Shown here one piece after another: positions 11,621-23,324 of a DNA stretch of 64,000 bases. Numbering within the stretch: the first letter of the stretch is position 1; each line of letters opens with the position of its first letter. The position numbers were made by a program, and so were the translations under genes. Origin of the DNA: Palaemon carinicauda (Eukaryota > Arthropoda > Malacostraca > Decapoda > Palaemonidae); the NCBI RefSeq assembly GCF_036898095.1, contig NC_090725.1, positions 328,672,999 through 328,736,998 on the forward strand. Reading direction: 5' to 3'. Below the pieces are notes generated by a model that had not been told where the DNA came from, did not search any database, and saw only the letters and a list, made by a program, of their open reading frames with translations.

Positions 11621-11995
11621 AAATTTATCAATCATTTGTTTTATGTCTTCCTTAGAAAATGTTGCGTGATTCAAATGGGGGGGATATGATATTGTAATAG
11701 ATTCTAGCTCAGAGTCGAATATGCTATTTTTTTCTTCTTGTAATCTATTAACAAAAGACAAAACGTGCATCGATTGTCCGGGAAATGGACAACAACCTTT
11801 CTTTCTAAAGTCTAATCTCGAGAAGAAAATTTTATATGTATTAATAAATAATATAACTCCTAAGATAATATACAACAACAACAAGAAGAATAAAACTTTA
11901 TAGATACTAGAGCCTCCAATTATAATGGAAAGTATTAAAGGAGATATAAACAGAATAACCTCAGGTAATCCACAAATATTAATAAGTGTATCCAT
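11609..11995 (-). CDS. Small two-helix membrane protein, copy A
   Basis: 128 residues. The N-terminal third carries two hydrophobic segments (VILFISPLILSIIIGG and VLFFLLLLYIILGVILF); the rest is a soluble tail with a CPFPGQSMHVL element and an acidic end. Close relatives lie at 12284-12658 on the same strand and at 63698 to the window end on the other strand, so this is a three-member family in this window. The start is fixed by the shared MDTLINICGLPE beginning. Function unknown. Confidence 0.7.
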   Translation of the reverse strand: MDTLINICGLPEVILFISPLILSIIIGGSSIYKVLFFLLLLYIILGVILFINTYKIFFSRLDFRKKGCCPFPGQSMHVLSFVNRLQEEKNSIFDSELESITISYPPHLNHATFSKEDIKQMIDKFSFL

Positions 11996-12149
11996 TTTTT
12001 AGATATATTATCATATTCTTTATATTGTCGGGTTATTTTTTTATGTTTACGCAGAGGATATAGGGAAAAAGAATAATTAATATTGATTTTGAAAAAGATA
12101 ATATTGTACATGCACGCATATCTAATTGAAAATGTTTAATCAAAACCAT

Positions 12150-12296
12150 GGATTGATATCAATTCATGTTATCTAGATTGTAATTTGAATCTTGAACTTA
12201 ATATTTCAAAAAATAGTCCACCCGACCCAAACACGAAACAATTTTCTAAATATTACTTGTTCACTCTATAATATATTTCAGCCTTATAATAAAAAA
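12150..12296 (+). pseudogene. Degenerate fragment of the 10.8-kb glycoprotein gene, copy B
   Basis: The bases repeat the middle of the gene at 10802-11620 (for example 'tgatatcaattcatgttat'), then jump directly to sequence from its 3' part ('atattacttgttc'). About 330 bases of the parent are missing. No usable frame remains. The following membrane gene is still intact, so the pair was duplicated together and the glycoprotein part lost. Confidence 0.75.
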
Positions 12297-12658
12297 TTAT
12301 TAATTATTTGTTTTATGTCTTCCTTAGAAAATGTTGCGTGATTCAAATATGACATTTCAATAGATTCTAGTTCAGTGTTGTATATACTAATTCTTTCTTT
12401 TTGTAATCTATTAACAATAGACAAAACATGCATCGATTGTCCGGAAAATGGACAAGAACCTTTCTTACTAAAGTCTAATCTCACGAAAAAAATTTCATGT
12501 GTATGAATAAATAATATAACTCCCAAGATAATATAAAACAACAACAAGAAGAATGAAACTTTATAGGGTTTAGAACCCCCAATTATAATGGAAAGTATTA
12601 AAGGAGATATAAACAAAATAAACTCAGGTAATCCACAAATATTAATAAGTGGATTCAT
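12284..12658 (-). CDS. Small two-helix membrane protein, copy B
   Basis: 124 residues, clearly paralogous to the gene at 11609-11995: the same leading MNPLINICGLPE-type start, the same two hydrophobic segments, and CPFSGQSMHVL in the tail. The frame is intact although the neighbouring glycoprotein fragment is not, which hints at selection on this gene, or simply at recent duplication. Function unknown. Confidence 0.65.
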   Translation of the reverse strand: MNPLINICGLPEFILFISPLILSIIIGGSKPYKVSFFLLLFYIILGVILFIHTHEIFFVRLDFSKKGSCPFSGQSMHVLSIVNRLQKERISIYNTELESIEMSYLNHATFSKEDIKQIINNFLL

Positions 12659-12813
12659 TTTTTTAGATATTTTATCGCCAATTCGATGTTTTGGTAGTTC
12701 TGGTCGTTTGTCACTTGCACTGTCTGTCTGTGGAGGATGCGTCTGTGAAGGAGAGATAGAGGAGGAGGAGGCGGCGTCTCTTATGCCTTGTAAAAATAAA
12801 AAAAATTAAAAAA

Positions 12814-13160
12814 CAATATACAGAAAAAACTATCATTTATTGTAGTAAAAAAAAATAAATTTCAAAATTGAAAATTCATATAACATTTTCTCTATAAATG
12901 AATCGTTGTCGTGTCCAAATAGAGACAATAACGAAAATATTATATGGACTATAAATAATAATCACCCCATTTCTTCATTGGAACCAACAATATATATATG
13001 AAAAAAAACTGAATAGTCAAATGAATATAAAAAAAATATTACTTGTTCAGTCTATGCTATATTTCATCCTTATATTAAAAAGATATCAATTATTTCTTTT
13101 ATGTCTTCCTTAGAAAATTTTTCGTGATTCAAATATGACATTTTAATAGATTCTAGTTCA
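12814..13160. pseudogene. Degenerate third copy of the glycoprotein/membrane gene pair
   Basis: From about 12814 the sequence repeats 11224-11470 of the glycoprotein gene with small indels (for example 'aaaattgaaaattcatata'), then the end of the membrane gene ('tatgtcttccttagaaaa'). No frame is open. The stretch 12667-12790 before it is G+C-richer, contains GGAGGA-type repeats and is not shared, so it may be inserted DNA. The remnant abuts the truncated gene at 13158. Confidence 0.7.
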
Positions 13161-13532
13161 AAATAATATACAAATTATAAAACCTCCTATGCTAAGTATT
13201 TTTGATATTATATCACCCGTTTCTTTTGTTTCGGCAGTAGAAGGTACATCATAATCTGTAGAATTTATATCTTCAATTTCCCCGTCTATATAATCTTCTT
13301 TAATTTTACAGGGCGAAGAATCAAAATAATTACTATTAATCGTTGGTGTAATATTTGAATTTATAGTAATATTATCATTATAATTTTTAGTTGTAAGGAT
13401 ATCATCTACACTAGATTCGGGTTCCAAACGCCCCCCACTCTTATTATAACTCCCAAGGGGGCCAGTTACATTTAAACCATTTGCAGCAACTAAAATATAA
13501 GAACATATTTTGATAATATTATTATTATTCAT
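13158..13532 (-). pseudogene. Truncated copy of the 23.9-kb surface protein
   Basis: 124 residues matching the N-terminal two thirds of the gene at 23925-24419 (shared CSYILVAANGLNVTGP, NKSGGRLEPE, and an ETKE-GDIISKIL stretch). It stops just inside the transmembrane segment, where the sequence changes to the repeat remnant at about 13160. The start and leader match the intact copy in inverted orientation. It could still encode a short secreted form, but the abrupt end at a repeat junction suggests truncation. Confidence 0.65.
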
Positions 13533-14193
13533 TTTGATAAAAATTATATAAAATTATCTATCAGCTTCAGAAATAAAATTAACCGGTGATACTTACTTAA
13601 TTTAGAAATATGTATATATAACAAGTTGATCAATTAATTTTCAAGAGATACAAGGACACTTATATATATATATATTTAAAAAAATTTGGTTGATATTTTA
13701 AAACTTCTGTATATATCTAAATGAAATATATACATTTAAGAAAATTGGATATCTAGGAAAAAAAATTCAGTATAGTGAATAGAATTGTAATCAATGATAT
13801 ATTAAATAAGTAACGAATAAATAAATATTTTTTTTTGTACCCAAAAAATTTTATTAGTAAATATTGTGAAATTCCAAATTCTATGGCACCTAGTAAAGAA
13901 AAAAGTTTTGATCTTTATAATAACATTTTATTTGTCGCAACTTAGGATAACAATCTAATTACAAAACAAGTATACAACGATAAAGTACTAATAGAATTAT
14001 TATCATCAATGTTATATCAGACATCTCATTTCCTAATTCACATTTATTTTGAAATTAAACCATAAAAATTTTCATGGTATTGCTAGTAATTATAATGATA
14101 AGGCCACAATGAATATTTTTTTAATAATAATTATTATTATTATTTTGTTTGTTTATCTTCTCTTATCAGCTAGGAAAATACTCCCTCCATAAT
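13533..14193. other. Intergenic block of repeat modules
   Basis: No gene in 660 bases. 13600-13680 is an inverted copy of the leader at about 23760-23900, including a TA run. 13718-13800 is a copy of the dispersed upstream module. 14051-14112 ('accataaaaattttcatgg') is a downstream module shared with 15488-15551 and, inverted, with 36287-36357. Confidence 0.6.
13718..13800 (+). repeat. Dispersed upstream module, copy 1
   Basis: Contains the shared core 'tacatttaagaaaattgg', a run of A followed by 'attcagtatagtg', and 'agaattgtaatcaatg'. The same module lies upstream of three of the four paralogous genes and in three orphan positions. It could be a promoter or enhancer segment or an hr-like element. 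Confidence 0.7.
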
Positions 14194-15117
14194 TCATCGA
14201 CAATCGTTTTTTTTTCTAAACCCAATCGTTATAGTATTTTGTTTTTCATCACTAAGGTAATCATGCAATGTAATAAGAATTAAATCGGGTTTATGATGAT
14301 CTCTGGTAATAATTTTATCTGTTGTTGTTTTTTTTATTCTTATTACATTTTCATTCAAATAAAAATTCTCTTTAAAATAAGACTCGTTTTCCTCCAAAAT
14401 ACTTTTCCATGGACAAGATGGAATTAAAAAATACTTGAAAAATTCACGGGGTTCATTACTATTTTCTTTCGGTACATTGGTAACGATAAAATATTTATGG
14501 GGATTATTTACATCCTCTGTAGTATATACTTCTTCGTTTTTCTCTTTATTATATTCTCTGTTTGGTGGACAAAAATAAATATCTAAAAATAAATAATCAC
14601 CCATTCTCAGGTCGGCAAATTGTTTAATTTTTAAATCGTCATGATCAATATTCCGTAAAAATCTGAATTTGGCGCTATTCTCATCGACAAGGCGATATTG
14701 TTGTGATTCTTCATCTGATAAATAAGGATGAAAAGCTACTGTTTCTGGAAACCAATCGGCTAAATTTTTTTCGTAACAACTAGAAATTTCATTTTTTTCC
14801 TTTTCCAATACAATTACATAATCTGTACAGTAGTTTTTTTTTAAGAAATCTTTGTGTGCTCTGATTATACGCGAACATTCACAATTACAATATGGATTTA
14901 ACACTAACTGAAATAGTTTTTGAGTGTTTAAACCATAAAATACATACATACTATTGACATACATTTTACTGCCATCTTCTTTGATTAAATTCTCCCCAAT
15001 TTCAAAATAATAGAATATCATGTATATATCGTCTGGAAATTCATGACAAATTATAATATGGTCAAGATCATTCAAAAAATTATGAATTTTTTTGAATAAA
15101 TTGACTTTAATATCCAT
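14194..15117 (-). CDS. Paralogous family A protein, member 1
   Basis: About 307 residues from the ATG at 15117; the ATG is chosen because all four members begin with M-D at this point after a conserved 'ttattgttacgatgg' leader. Shared blocks include NLFKKI, the FYYFE region, [55 protein letters not shown] and [12 protein letters not shown]. No signal peptide or membrane segment. The conserved CEC and the GDYLFLDIY block may be structural. I do not recognise the family. Its neighbours to the right are two close paralogues. Confidence 0.75.
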   Translation of the reverse strand: MDIKVNLFKKIHNFLNDLDHIIICHEFPDDIYMIFYYFEIGENLIKEDGSKMYVNSMYVFYGLNTQKLFQLVLNPYCNCECSRIIRAHKDFLKKNYCTDYVIVLEKEKNEISSCYEKNLADWFPETVAFHPYLSDEESQQYRLVDENSAKFRFLRNIDHDDLKIKQFADLRMGDYLFLDIYFCPPNREYNKEKNEEVYTTEDVNNPHKYFIVTNVPKENSNEPREFFKYFLIPSCPWKSILEENESYFKENFYLNENVIRIKKTTTDKIITRDHHKPDLILITLHDYLSDEKQNTITIGFRKKNDCR

Positions 15118-15189
15118 CGTAACAATAACTGAAAACAAAGGAAGATATATGTATGTATATATATACAATAAAATAAAATATATATAAAT

Positions 15190-15292
15190 CAAAACAAAAT
15201 CAAATGAAATAATACATTTAAGAAAAATTAGATGTCTAAGAAAAAAAAAATTCAGTATAGTGTAGTGATTAGAATTGTAATCAATGTTATGT
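15190..15292 (+). repeat. Dispersed upstream module, copy 2
   Basis: Lies directly 5' of family A member 1 (minus strand). It carries the same 'tacatttaagaaaaatt', 'attcagtatagtg' and 'agaattgtaatcaatg' elements as the other copies. Confidence 0.75.
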
Positions 15293-15590
15293 TAAAAAAG
15301 TAACGAATAAATAGATATTTTTTTTCTTTTCTCATAATTGGTATAATATTTTAAATTTCTAAGTTGTGGTTTATTATCACTTGATGTTTTGTTTTATTAT
15401 TATTTTTTGCGGTTGCTTTTATGTTTATTCAAAATTCAAATCTGCATATATATACTATTCTGAAAAATTCCTAATTCACATTTATTTTGAAATTAAACCA
15501 TAAAAATTTTCATGGTATTGCTAGTAATTATAATGATAAGGCCACAATGAATGTTTTTTTAATAATAATTATTATTATTATTTTGTTTAT
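15293..15590. repeat. Shared 3' flank of family A genes
   Basis: Two repeated blocks: 15303-15415, shared with 16911-17026 and inverted at 36440-36565 ('gtggtttattatcacttg'), and 15488-15551, shared with 14051-14112. Together with the upstream module they show that gene plus both flanks were duplicated as one unit. Confidence 0.65.
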
Positions 15591-16544
15591 TTATCTTCTC
15601 TCCCTCCATAATTCATCGACAATCTTTTTTTTTCTAAACCCAAACGCTATAGCATTTGGTTTTTCATCACTTGGGTACTCATACAATTTAGCAAGCAATA
15701 AATCGGGTTTATAATTACCTCTGGTAATAATTTCACCTGATGTTACTTTTTTTATTCTTATTACATTTTCATTCAAATAAAAATTCTCTTTAAAATAAGA
15801 CTCGTTTTCCTCCAAAATACTTTTCCATGGACAAGATGGAATTAAAAAATACTTGAAAAATTCACGGGGTTCATTACTATTTTTTTTCGGTACATTGGTA
15901 ACGATAAAATATTTATGATAATTATTTACATCCTCTGCAGTATATACTTCTTCGTTTTTCTCATTTGGTGGACAAACATAAATATCTAAAAATAAATAAA
16001 CACCCATTTTCAGGTCTGCAAATTGTTTAATTTCTAAACTGTCATGAACAATATTCCGTAAATATCTGAATTTGATGCTATTCTCGTCTACAATGCGATA
16101 TTGTTGTTGATAGGACGAACAAAGATGAAAATATGCTGATTTTGGAAACCAACTTGCTAAATCTATTTCGTAATAATTAGAAAATATATGATTTTTTTCC
16201 CTTTTCAATAGAATTACATAATCTGTATGCTGGTATTTTTCTAAGATGTTTTTGCATTCGTTGATGATAGGCGAACATTCACAATTACCATCTGGATTTA
16301 ACGCGAATAGAAATAGTTTTTGAGTGTTTAAACCATAAAATACATATATAACATCGACCGGTATTTTATGATCGGGCCGTCTATAAATAATTTGCTTATT
16401 TTCAAATTTAAAATAATAGAATATCATATATTTACCACTTGGAATTTCATCACAAAATAAAATACTGTCGTCAAGCTCAACCAAAAAATCATCAATTTTT
16501 TTGAATAGGTTTTGTTTAATGGGATTTTGTATTTTGTAATCCAT
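15591..16544 (-). CDS. Paralogous family A protein, member 2
   Basis: About 317 residues from the ATG at 16544. It shares with member 1 the [41 protein letters not shown] and [13 protein letters not shown] blocks and an almost identical C-terminal third. The N-terminal half is more diverged and has a basic insert ([10 protein letters not shown]). The frame is intact. Divergence concentrated in the N-terminal half while the C-terminal half is conserved suggests either selection or gene conversion. Function unknown. Confidence 0.75.
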   Translation of the reverse strand: MDYKIQNPIKQNLFKKIDDFLVELDDSILFCDEIPSGKYMIFYYFKFENKQIIYRRPDHKIPVDVIYVFYGLNTQKLFLFALNPDGNCECSPIINECKNILEKYQHTDYVILLKREKNHIFSNYYEIDLASWFPKSAYFHLCSSYQQQYRIVDENSIKFRYLRNIVHDSLEIKQFADLKMGVYLFLDIYVCPPNEKNEEVYTAEDVNNYHKYFIVTNVPKKNSNEPREFFKYFLIPSCPWKSILEENESYFKENFYLNENVIRIKKVTSGEIITRGNYKPDLLLAKLYEYPSDEKPNAIAFGFRKKKIVDELWRERR

Positions 16545-16610
16545 CGTAACAATAACTGAAAACAACAGAAAATATATGTATATATATAAAACTTGTATAA
16601 AATATTATAA

Positions 16611-16887
<277 letters not shown>

Positions 16888-17056
16888 CTTCTTCAGAGAT
16901 TGGGAATAAGTAACGAATAAATAAATAATTTTTTGTGCTTTTCTCGTAACTGATATATAATACTTTAAATTTTTATGTTGTGGTTTATTGTCACTTGGTG
17001 TTTTGTTTTAATATTTTTTAGTGGTTGGTTCTTGGATAAGATTTTTTTTCTGTTTT

Positions 17057-18010
17057 CTATTTCCATAATTCTTGCTTGAAACGGAGAATGTCGTCCTCCG
17101 CTTTGCTTCTAAAGTTGAAAAATCTAATATTTTGTTTTTCGTGACAAGGGTAATCATACAATTTAGCAAGCATTAAATCAGGTTTATGTTGACTTCTGGT
17201 AATAATTGTACTCGTTGTTGTTTTTTTTATTCTTATTACATTTTCATTTAAATAAAAATTCTCTTTAAAATAAGACTCGTTTTCCTCCAAAATATTTTTC
17301 CATGGACAAGTTGGAATTAAATAATACTTGAAAAATTTACGGGGTTCGTTGCTACTTTGTGTTGGTAAACGTTTAACAATAAAATATTTATCGCTATTAT
17401 TTATATCATCTGTATATACTTCTAAGTTTTCCTCTATAATATATTTTGTATCTGGTCGACGAAAATAAATATCTAAAAATAAATAATCGCCCATTTTCAG
17501 GTCGGCAAATTGTTTAATTTCTAAACCGTCATGATCAATATTCCGTAAATATCTGAATTTGGCGCTATTCTCATTTACAAGGCGATATTGTTTTTCTTCT
17601 TGTGAATAAACATGAAAATATGCTGTTTTTGGAAACCAATCGGCTAAATTTTCTACATGACTAGTAATTGGTTTATTTTTTTCCTTTTCCAATACAATTA
17701 CATAATCTGTACTCTTGTATTCTTCTAAAAAATTATTGAATGATCTGATTATACGCGAACATTCACAATTACCCTCTGGATTTAACACCAATTTAAATAG
17801 TTTTTGTGTGTTTAAACCATAAACTATATATATACCATCGATTGGTATTCTACGGCGGTTTTTAAACATAATATCCCTATTTTCAAAATAATAGAATATT
17901 ATATGTTTATCGTTTGGAATCTCATCACAGAGTAAACTTTCAAGAACATACAAAAAATTATCAATTTTTTTGAATAAATTAACTTTGATGGGATTCTGTA
18001 CGTCGTCCAT
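17057..18010 (-). CDS. Paralogous family A protein, member 3
   Basis: About 317 residues from the ATG at 18010 (the frame extends upstream only through non-ATG codons). It has all shared family blocks, including [36 protein letters not shown] and a FFKYYLIPTCPWK variant. The C-terminus differs from members 1 and 2 (ends KAEDDILRFKQELWK), so the tails are free to vary. Intact frame. Family function unknown; tandem placement with conserved leaders suggests coordinated expression. Confidence 0.75.
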   Translation of the reverse strand: MDDVQNPIKVNLFKKIDNFLYVLESLLCDEIPNDKHIIFYYFENRDIMFKNRRRIPIDGIYIVYGLNTQKLFKLVLNPEGNCECSRIIRSFNNFLEEYKSTDYVIVLEKEKNKPITSHVENLADWFPKTAYFHVYSQEEKQYRLVNENSAKFRYLRNIDHDGLEIKQFADLKMGDYLFLDIYFRRPDTKYIIEENLEVYTDDINNSDKYFIVKRLPTQSSNEPRKFFKYYLIPTCPWKNILEENESYFKENFYLNENVIRIKKTTTSTIITRSQHKPDLMLAKLYDYPCHEKQNIRFFNFRSKAEDDILRFKQELWK

Positions 18011-18031
18011 AATAACAATAACCGAAAACAA

Positions 18032-18576
18032 CAGAAAAATATATATATAAACTTATATTACAAAATAATATATAGAAATTAGAACAGAATCAAATGAAAT
18101 AGATATAAAGTTTTTTTTATTGTTGTAAAATTAGTTTTGGTGTATAGCTCGTTCAACACAAAGAACACATTTGCTACAACCTTGGAGGTTTAAATTTGTA
18201 CCAATTCACAGCAACCCAATTAGGAAGATCAAATAAAGAAAGCCCGGCAATTGGATGGAATTAACTGGCTGGTTGACTGGCTGGCTGAATGACGGACTAG
18301 TATGAAAAATAATATAAATTATATTACACCCCAAATTATTGTTTGTGTGTAACGTGTTATTTTGTTACTTATTCGGGTGTTCTAAAAATTCATTATCAAA
18401 TACAATATCCATATTTTATTTTTGTATTAATGGGGATTTGGTCGATTAATTAATTATCATTACAAACAAGTAATATTATAATTAGGGGGCGTTTTGTAAA
18501 AAAAAGTACTGTTAAAGCGGAAAATAAGGCCCAATTATCATAATTTTTTTTTCTGTTGTTTACCACCAACGACTAC
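18032..18576. other. Intergenic region with gene remnants
   Basis: 18035-18105 is a truncated copy of the family A leader, repeated inverted at 23195-23270. 18364-18440 ('aaaattcattatcaaatac') is a degenerate copy of the 3' end of the small membrane gene at 26221, with the adjoining 'ggggcgttttgtaaa' motif at 18486 as at 26188. A GGCT/GACT tetranucleotide-like tract lies at 18266-18290. No intact gene. Confidence 0.6.
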
Positions 18577-19773
18577 TTATTTGACTACCTCTAATATTTT
18601 CAGCTCTTTTTTTACATATTTATTGTAAATGATATATAAAAAGATAGTACAAATAATAAAATACAACAATTTAAACAGATTATCATAAATTCTAACAAAT
18701 AGATTAGATTCTAGGGCCCCACCAACAATATCATCAACAACATTTAATGTTTCCTTTGTTAAAGACCGCAAAAATGTTGCTCGCTCACAAACGAACATGT
18801 AATTTTTATATTTTTCGGGTGGAATAATTTTATCAAATGGTGTGCTTCCTGCTAGCATGTTAAAATTTTCTATATTACACAAACCATTACATCCCAACTG
18901 ACGTATTTCATCTATTCGTTCTCTGTCTATAACAGTGTCAGAATAGAGAAATTCGTCATAATTACAATCCCACTTATTCACATTAAATAAGGGATGTTCA
19001 TTTTCGGGTAAAATTATTATGTCCTTAGATATTACTGAATCATTAATAGAAAGACCTTTGTCAATACAAAAATTTCCATTAATTTTATACTTTATTAACT
19101 TTTTTTTATCTTGCAAATTATATCTAAAACACCCCGTATGTTCGGCTTGTATTCGTGCCAAGTAAATAACCATTCCAGTAACTGTTCCAGAAACAAGAGC
19201 AAATTTAACAATATTACTTTTATTTTTCCTTTTCTTAAGCGATAAAAATAGATTAATCCATATAGGATTATTATTAACAATATTTTTTCCCTTGGCACTT
19301 TTACACAAATCGGCGGCCTTTTCTAAACTTTTAGCTAATTCTTTTTCGTTCCTAAAACCAAAACTTACTGCTAAATCGTCAACCTCTTTTAATAGTTTTT
19401 TATATTTATTGTATGGTAAAGTTGAACGGATAAATGCATTTGTTTCACCAGGCAATGATAGATTATTTCCACTTAAAGTTTTATTAAAGTCATCGTATTT
19501 TTTCCATTTATTTATATCATTAGGTATATATTTGGATGTGTCATTTGTTGTATTGAAAGTATAATTATTAAAATCTTCAATTAATGTGTTGAAATTTACA
19601 TCATCCATATTATTTATATTATTAGATATGTTGACATTATAATTTCTAGAATTTACACTATCTGTAAATTTGTTTTTACCTATAATATCCGTTACATTAT
19701 CAATAAATGTAAATTTTACCATGTTAAATCTATTATATTTTTTACTAAGGGTAAAAATATTAATTAAATACAT
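18577..19773 (-). CDS. pif-5: Probable PIF-5 / ODV-E56-like envelope protein
   Basis: 398 residues; a second ATG at 19722 (MVKFTFIDNVTD) may be the true start. A hydrophobic segment near residues 185-205 (FALVSGTVTGMVIYLA) is followed by HTGCF; a cysteine-containing domain follows, then a C-terminal membrane anchor (LLYFIICTIFLYIIY) with a short basic tail. This order of internal hydrophobic patch, Gly-Cys motif, Cys-rich region and C-terminal anchor is what I expect of PIF-5 (ODV-E56), an envelope protein of the oral entry complex. Identification is by architecture and short motifs and not by alignment. Confidence 0.6.
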   Translation of the reverse strand: MYLINIFTLSKKYNRFNMVKFTFIDNVTDIIGKNKFTDSVNSRNYNVNISNNINNMDDVNFNTLIEDFNNYTFNTTNDTSKYIPNDINKWKKYDDFNKTLSGNNLSLPGETNAFIRSTLPYNKYKKLLKEVDDLAVSFGFRNEKELAKSLEKAADLCKSAKGKNIVNNNPIWINLFLSLKKRKNKSNIVKFALVSGTVTGMVIYLARIQAEHTGCFRYNLQDKKKLIKYKINGNFCIDKGLSINDSVISKDIIILPENEHPLFNVNKWDCNYDEFLYSDTVIDRERIDEIRQLGCNGLCNIENFNMLAGSTPFDKIIPPEKYKNYMFVCERATFLRSLTKETLNVVDDIVGGALESNLFVRIYDNLFKLLYFIICTIFLYIIYNKYVKKELKILEVVK

Positions 19774-19949
19774 GGTGTATATTCAAGTTAATAAAAAATT
19801 AGACTTTATTTCAACTTATAAAAATATATTTGATGTGTATATATATATTCCTTTTATTTAATGAAAGAAAAAATCATTTATTTTTTTTTGGTATAATGAA
19901 ATATAATAACCAAAAAGTAAAATAAATTCGTTTTCGGTTTTTATTGTTA

Positions 19950-22900
19950 TTAAGATTTCATTGTGATTGTCCACTTTCCACGTTCTGTGTCTTTTTCAGC
20001 AATAAGTAATAATGATTTTGATATTTTAAATATAAAACGATCTTTACTTGTATTATTATCCCAAAACATATTTTTTCTTTCCATCCAAGTTAATTGTTTG
20101 TTATTCAAAAAACACAACACAAATGAAATATTATTATTACAGTTTTTACAATCTATTATTAAACTTATATCGTTTATTTCATTATGATTAAAAAGACGCA
20201 ATAATAGATTTTCTAGTTCGTTGCGAAAATAGATTTTAGGACATTGCATTGTGTCATCCAATGTAACGTAGAAGAAAGGTTCCTCGTTATTTTTATCTGC
20301 ACATTGACTACTCAAAGTGGCATATAATAAAATGTGTTTCTTTTTCTTTACATTTCTCCAAAAGTTTAAAATATCATCAGGAATATTGCTATTAATAATC
20401 TCAATACCACCAAGTAACATACTATCACACTGATTAGAAAAATCTAAAAATGTATAACCCCTTGTCATGTAATCTTGAATTTGTTTGTCTATTCCACATA
20501 GGAAAAAATCGTTTATTGATGGCAAATTTAAAAGTAAAAAAAGTTGTTTGAATGTTGGTGCCAAATAATAGTCTATCATTCTTTTTTTGGAACAATGTAT
20601 ATTTTTTTTCCTTTTATTTAACATAATTATTGGTAAGTAATTTTGATGATTATCGACCAGATCTAATGATAGAAAATTCTGTAAAGCTTCCTCGATATAA
20701 TTTTTATAAATAGATTCATTGTTATCAAGAATCGAATGTAAACATTTTATCATAAGCTCATACACAAAATGGGGCATACGGATAGGAAAGCCCGATATTT
20801 TGTATTTGTTATCGTCGAGTTTTCCCATGTATAATTTTTTTCTGATCAAAACTAATCGCTTAAAAACATTTTCAACTTTTAACTTAATCTTGGGGTATTT
20901 TTGAAATGCATTATATTTTGATATTAGTTCTGTTATATGAAGGGGGCTCGACAAAAAGATACTGTCTGTGTCGCCATACAAACATACTGTATTGGAAAAA
21001 TTTTTAGTGAAATAATCAATGGCTTCGTTCAGAAACCACCATCCATAATTTATAATCATATTGGCCGCCATAGGAGAATATAATGGAAATGTAGTATGGG
21101 AATACAAACCATAAATTGAATTTATCATCAATTTGAAGATAAGGGACTGGGACGACCCCTTTCTATATTGCTGTCGTTTATTTATGAGATAGTCACAAAA
21201 TAGCCGAATTGGAGTACAATTATCATTATTTTCCATAAATACTTTTCGTGATAAATAATGGTAATCTTTATTGCGTTTCGTTTTTATCCAAGGCGAAATA
21301 TTAAAGTTTTTATGAAAAAAAAATTTGTTATTTTCAAATTCGTCATCAGAAACCATACATATATATCCTTTAATTATCCCAAACGTTGACATAATATTTG
21401 GATAAATTGATTCAAAATCAACACTTCCAATGTTTCTCTTTCCTTCAATATAATAATGAATTCCCTTTTCTGGTGGTAATACCAAACCCCCATCTAATAC
21501 ATTATTCTTGTGATTATTATCATTGGGTGGTATTTTATAATAATAATGATTATTATTATTTATAGGAGCAATAACAATTGACTGGAAAAAATTTTCAAGT
21601 AAGCGCGCAGCAATGCCTGGGATAGAAAAATTTCGCAATTTTGAAAATAAGGCCCCGTAGGCGTGATTTGGACTTAAATCTGCAATGCTGAATAAAGACA
21701 AAACGCATGAAATCATTTCTGTTTTTTCTAAAAAAGAAAATAATAATTCTGCCCCCCCATCTTTAGCGATATTACATTTAATATCTAAAGCTTCACAAAT
21801 AATTTTCAATTCGTAGGAGGGAGGATTATATCTAGGAAATTTTATAATTGAGTTTTGAAATATCTCCTTATAACGTAAAGCATCTATGTTAATTTTCCAG
21901 GGTGGTAGAGGAATAATTATTTCAGAAGAGAAAGAATTTAAAGAAGGATGAAGGTGTTGATTCTTGTCGCGTTTGATTAAACCATAAAAAAGACTTCTAT
22001 CTAACAGATATTGAAAATCACATTTATCTATATTCCATCCAGTTATTATCAAACCGGTCTCTTTAATACAACACAAAGCACTTAAAATTTTTTTTAATTA
22101 ATTTTTTTTCATTTTCATTGCCACTTAGATTTAATGTCGATTTAGATATACAATTATTATTATTATTATTATTATTATAATTATTATTATTATTATTATT
22201 CAATCGTTTTCTTTTATTACCCTGGGTGGTGGTATAAAAAACACAAGACACTATTTCTTCTTTGGTGTTTCTTTTTATTTGTAAATTAGTTATTTTGTAA
22301 CCAAAGAAATATTTAAAAATATTTATATTATCAGACACATATTTTAGTTGGGTCTCTGGACCATCCGAACCACGCCTTTTCTTTATAACGCGGAACAACC
22401 CCCTAGAAGAAAATATGTTTTTGGTATTTGTCGTATTTCTTTTAAATCTGTCATGTCGTATGCAATCAAAATAACACTGAATAACATTTCTATATTTTCC
22501 TATAGCATCAATACCATAATATTCTTGTTCATTTTGAAACACCTTAGATAATAATTTTATTTGAAGACAATAAATTTTTATGACCGTACCAATATTTTTC
22601 TTGGAGTATATTTCTAGATAAGAAAAGTCTTTATTCAAGATGTGTCCCGCCGTTTCTTTGGGATACAATTTGATTTGGATGTCTGAAAATATTTTTCGCC
22701 TTTCTCGCAGTGTAGTTATACGAGAAAAAAATATATCTACATTTTTGGTTACAATTACAATATGATTATATTTATTAGTAAAATAAGGATGTGGTAAAGG
22801 AATTATTATAAGTTCATTTGAATTATAATCTACAGAAAATATTTTTTCTCTGCTAGGAGTCTCGTCCCAATTATATATCCATATATAATTATGCAAACCA

Positions 22901-22959
22901 ATCTCTTTTTCTAAATTTAAAATTTTTTGGGGGGGCGTAAAATATAAATTTCCACCCAT
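19950..22959 (-). pseudogene. dnapol: Family B DNA polymerase, split by a frameshift
   Basis: The viral replicase, in two overlapping frames. The N-terminal part runs from the ATG at 22959 to 22063 and holds an Asn-rich AAT-repeat loop. The C-terminal 708-codon frame (19950-22076) begins just before the ExoII motif (ITGWNIDKCDF) and holds polymerase motif A (DFESIYPNIM, near its residue 220), motif B (KLMINSIYG, near 320), motif C (YGDTDS, near 369) and a KKRMIDYY element. Catalytic aspartates are present; ExoI and ExoIII are not clear to me. The frame change falls among two T8 runs (22088-22095 and 22102-22109). Total size of about 1000 residues matches nudivirus-like polymerases and not the far larger nimavirus one. 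Confidence 0.9.
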
Positions 22960-22983
22960 CAAAACTATTATTTTTCTACTCAA

Positions 22984-23324
22984 TTGTTAAGTTTATATTA
23001 CTACAAAATTTCAATATACTACGAATCGATTATAAAAAAAAAACAATAATACGATTAATGGCTTATTACTTATAGTATGGGGGAGTTTTTTATGCTTAAT
23101 GTGTTTATACACAAAGAATATGAATATAATTATCAAATATATCAAATCGGGTAAACATAAATATAAAATGATAGATATAAATAATATAACAATAAAAAAA
23201 GTTTATTTCTATCTATTTCATTTGATTTTGTTCTAATTTCTATATATTATTTTATACACCAAAACTAATTTTAAGTGAAAAAGTAAACTTGCGTAATGAA
23301 AGACTTCGTGTTTGTTATTTGGAA
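22984..23324. other. Spacer with orphan family A leader
   Basis: No gene. 23195-23270 is the reverse complement of about 18050-18140 ('tttcatttgattttgttc'), the leader of family A member 3. This marks a past duplication or rearrangement here. Confidence 0.55.
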
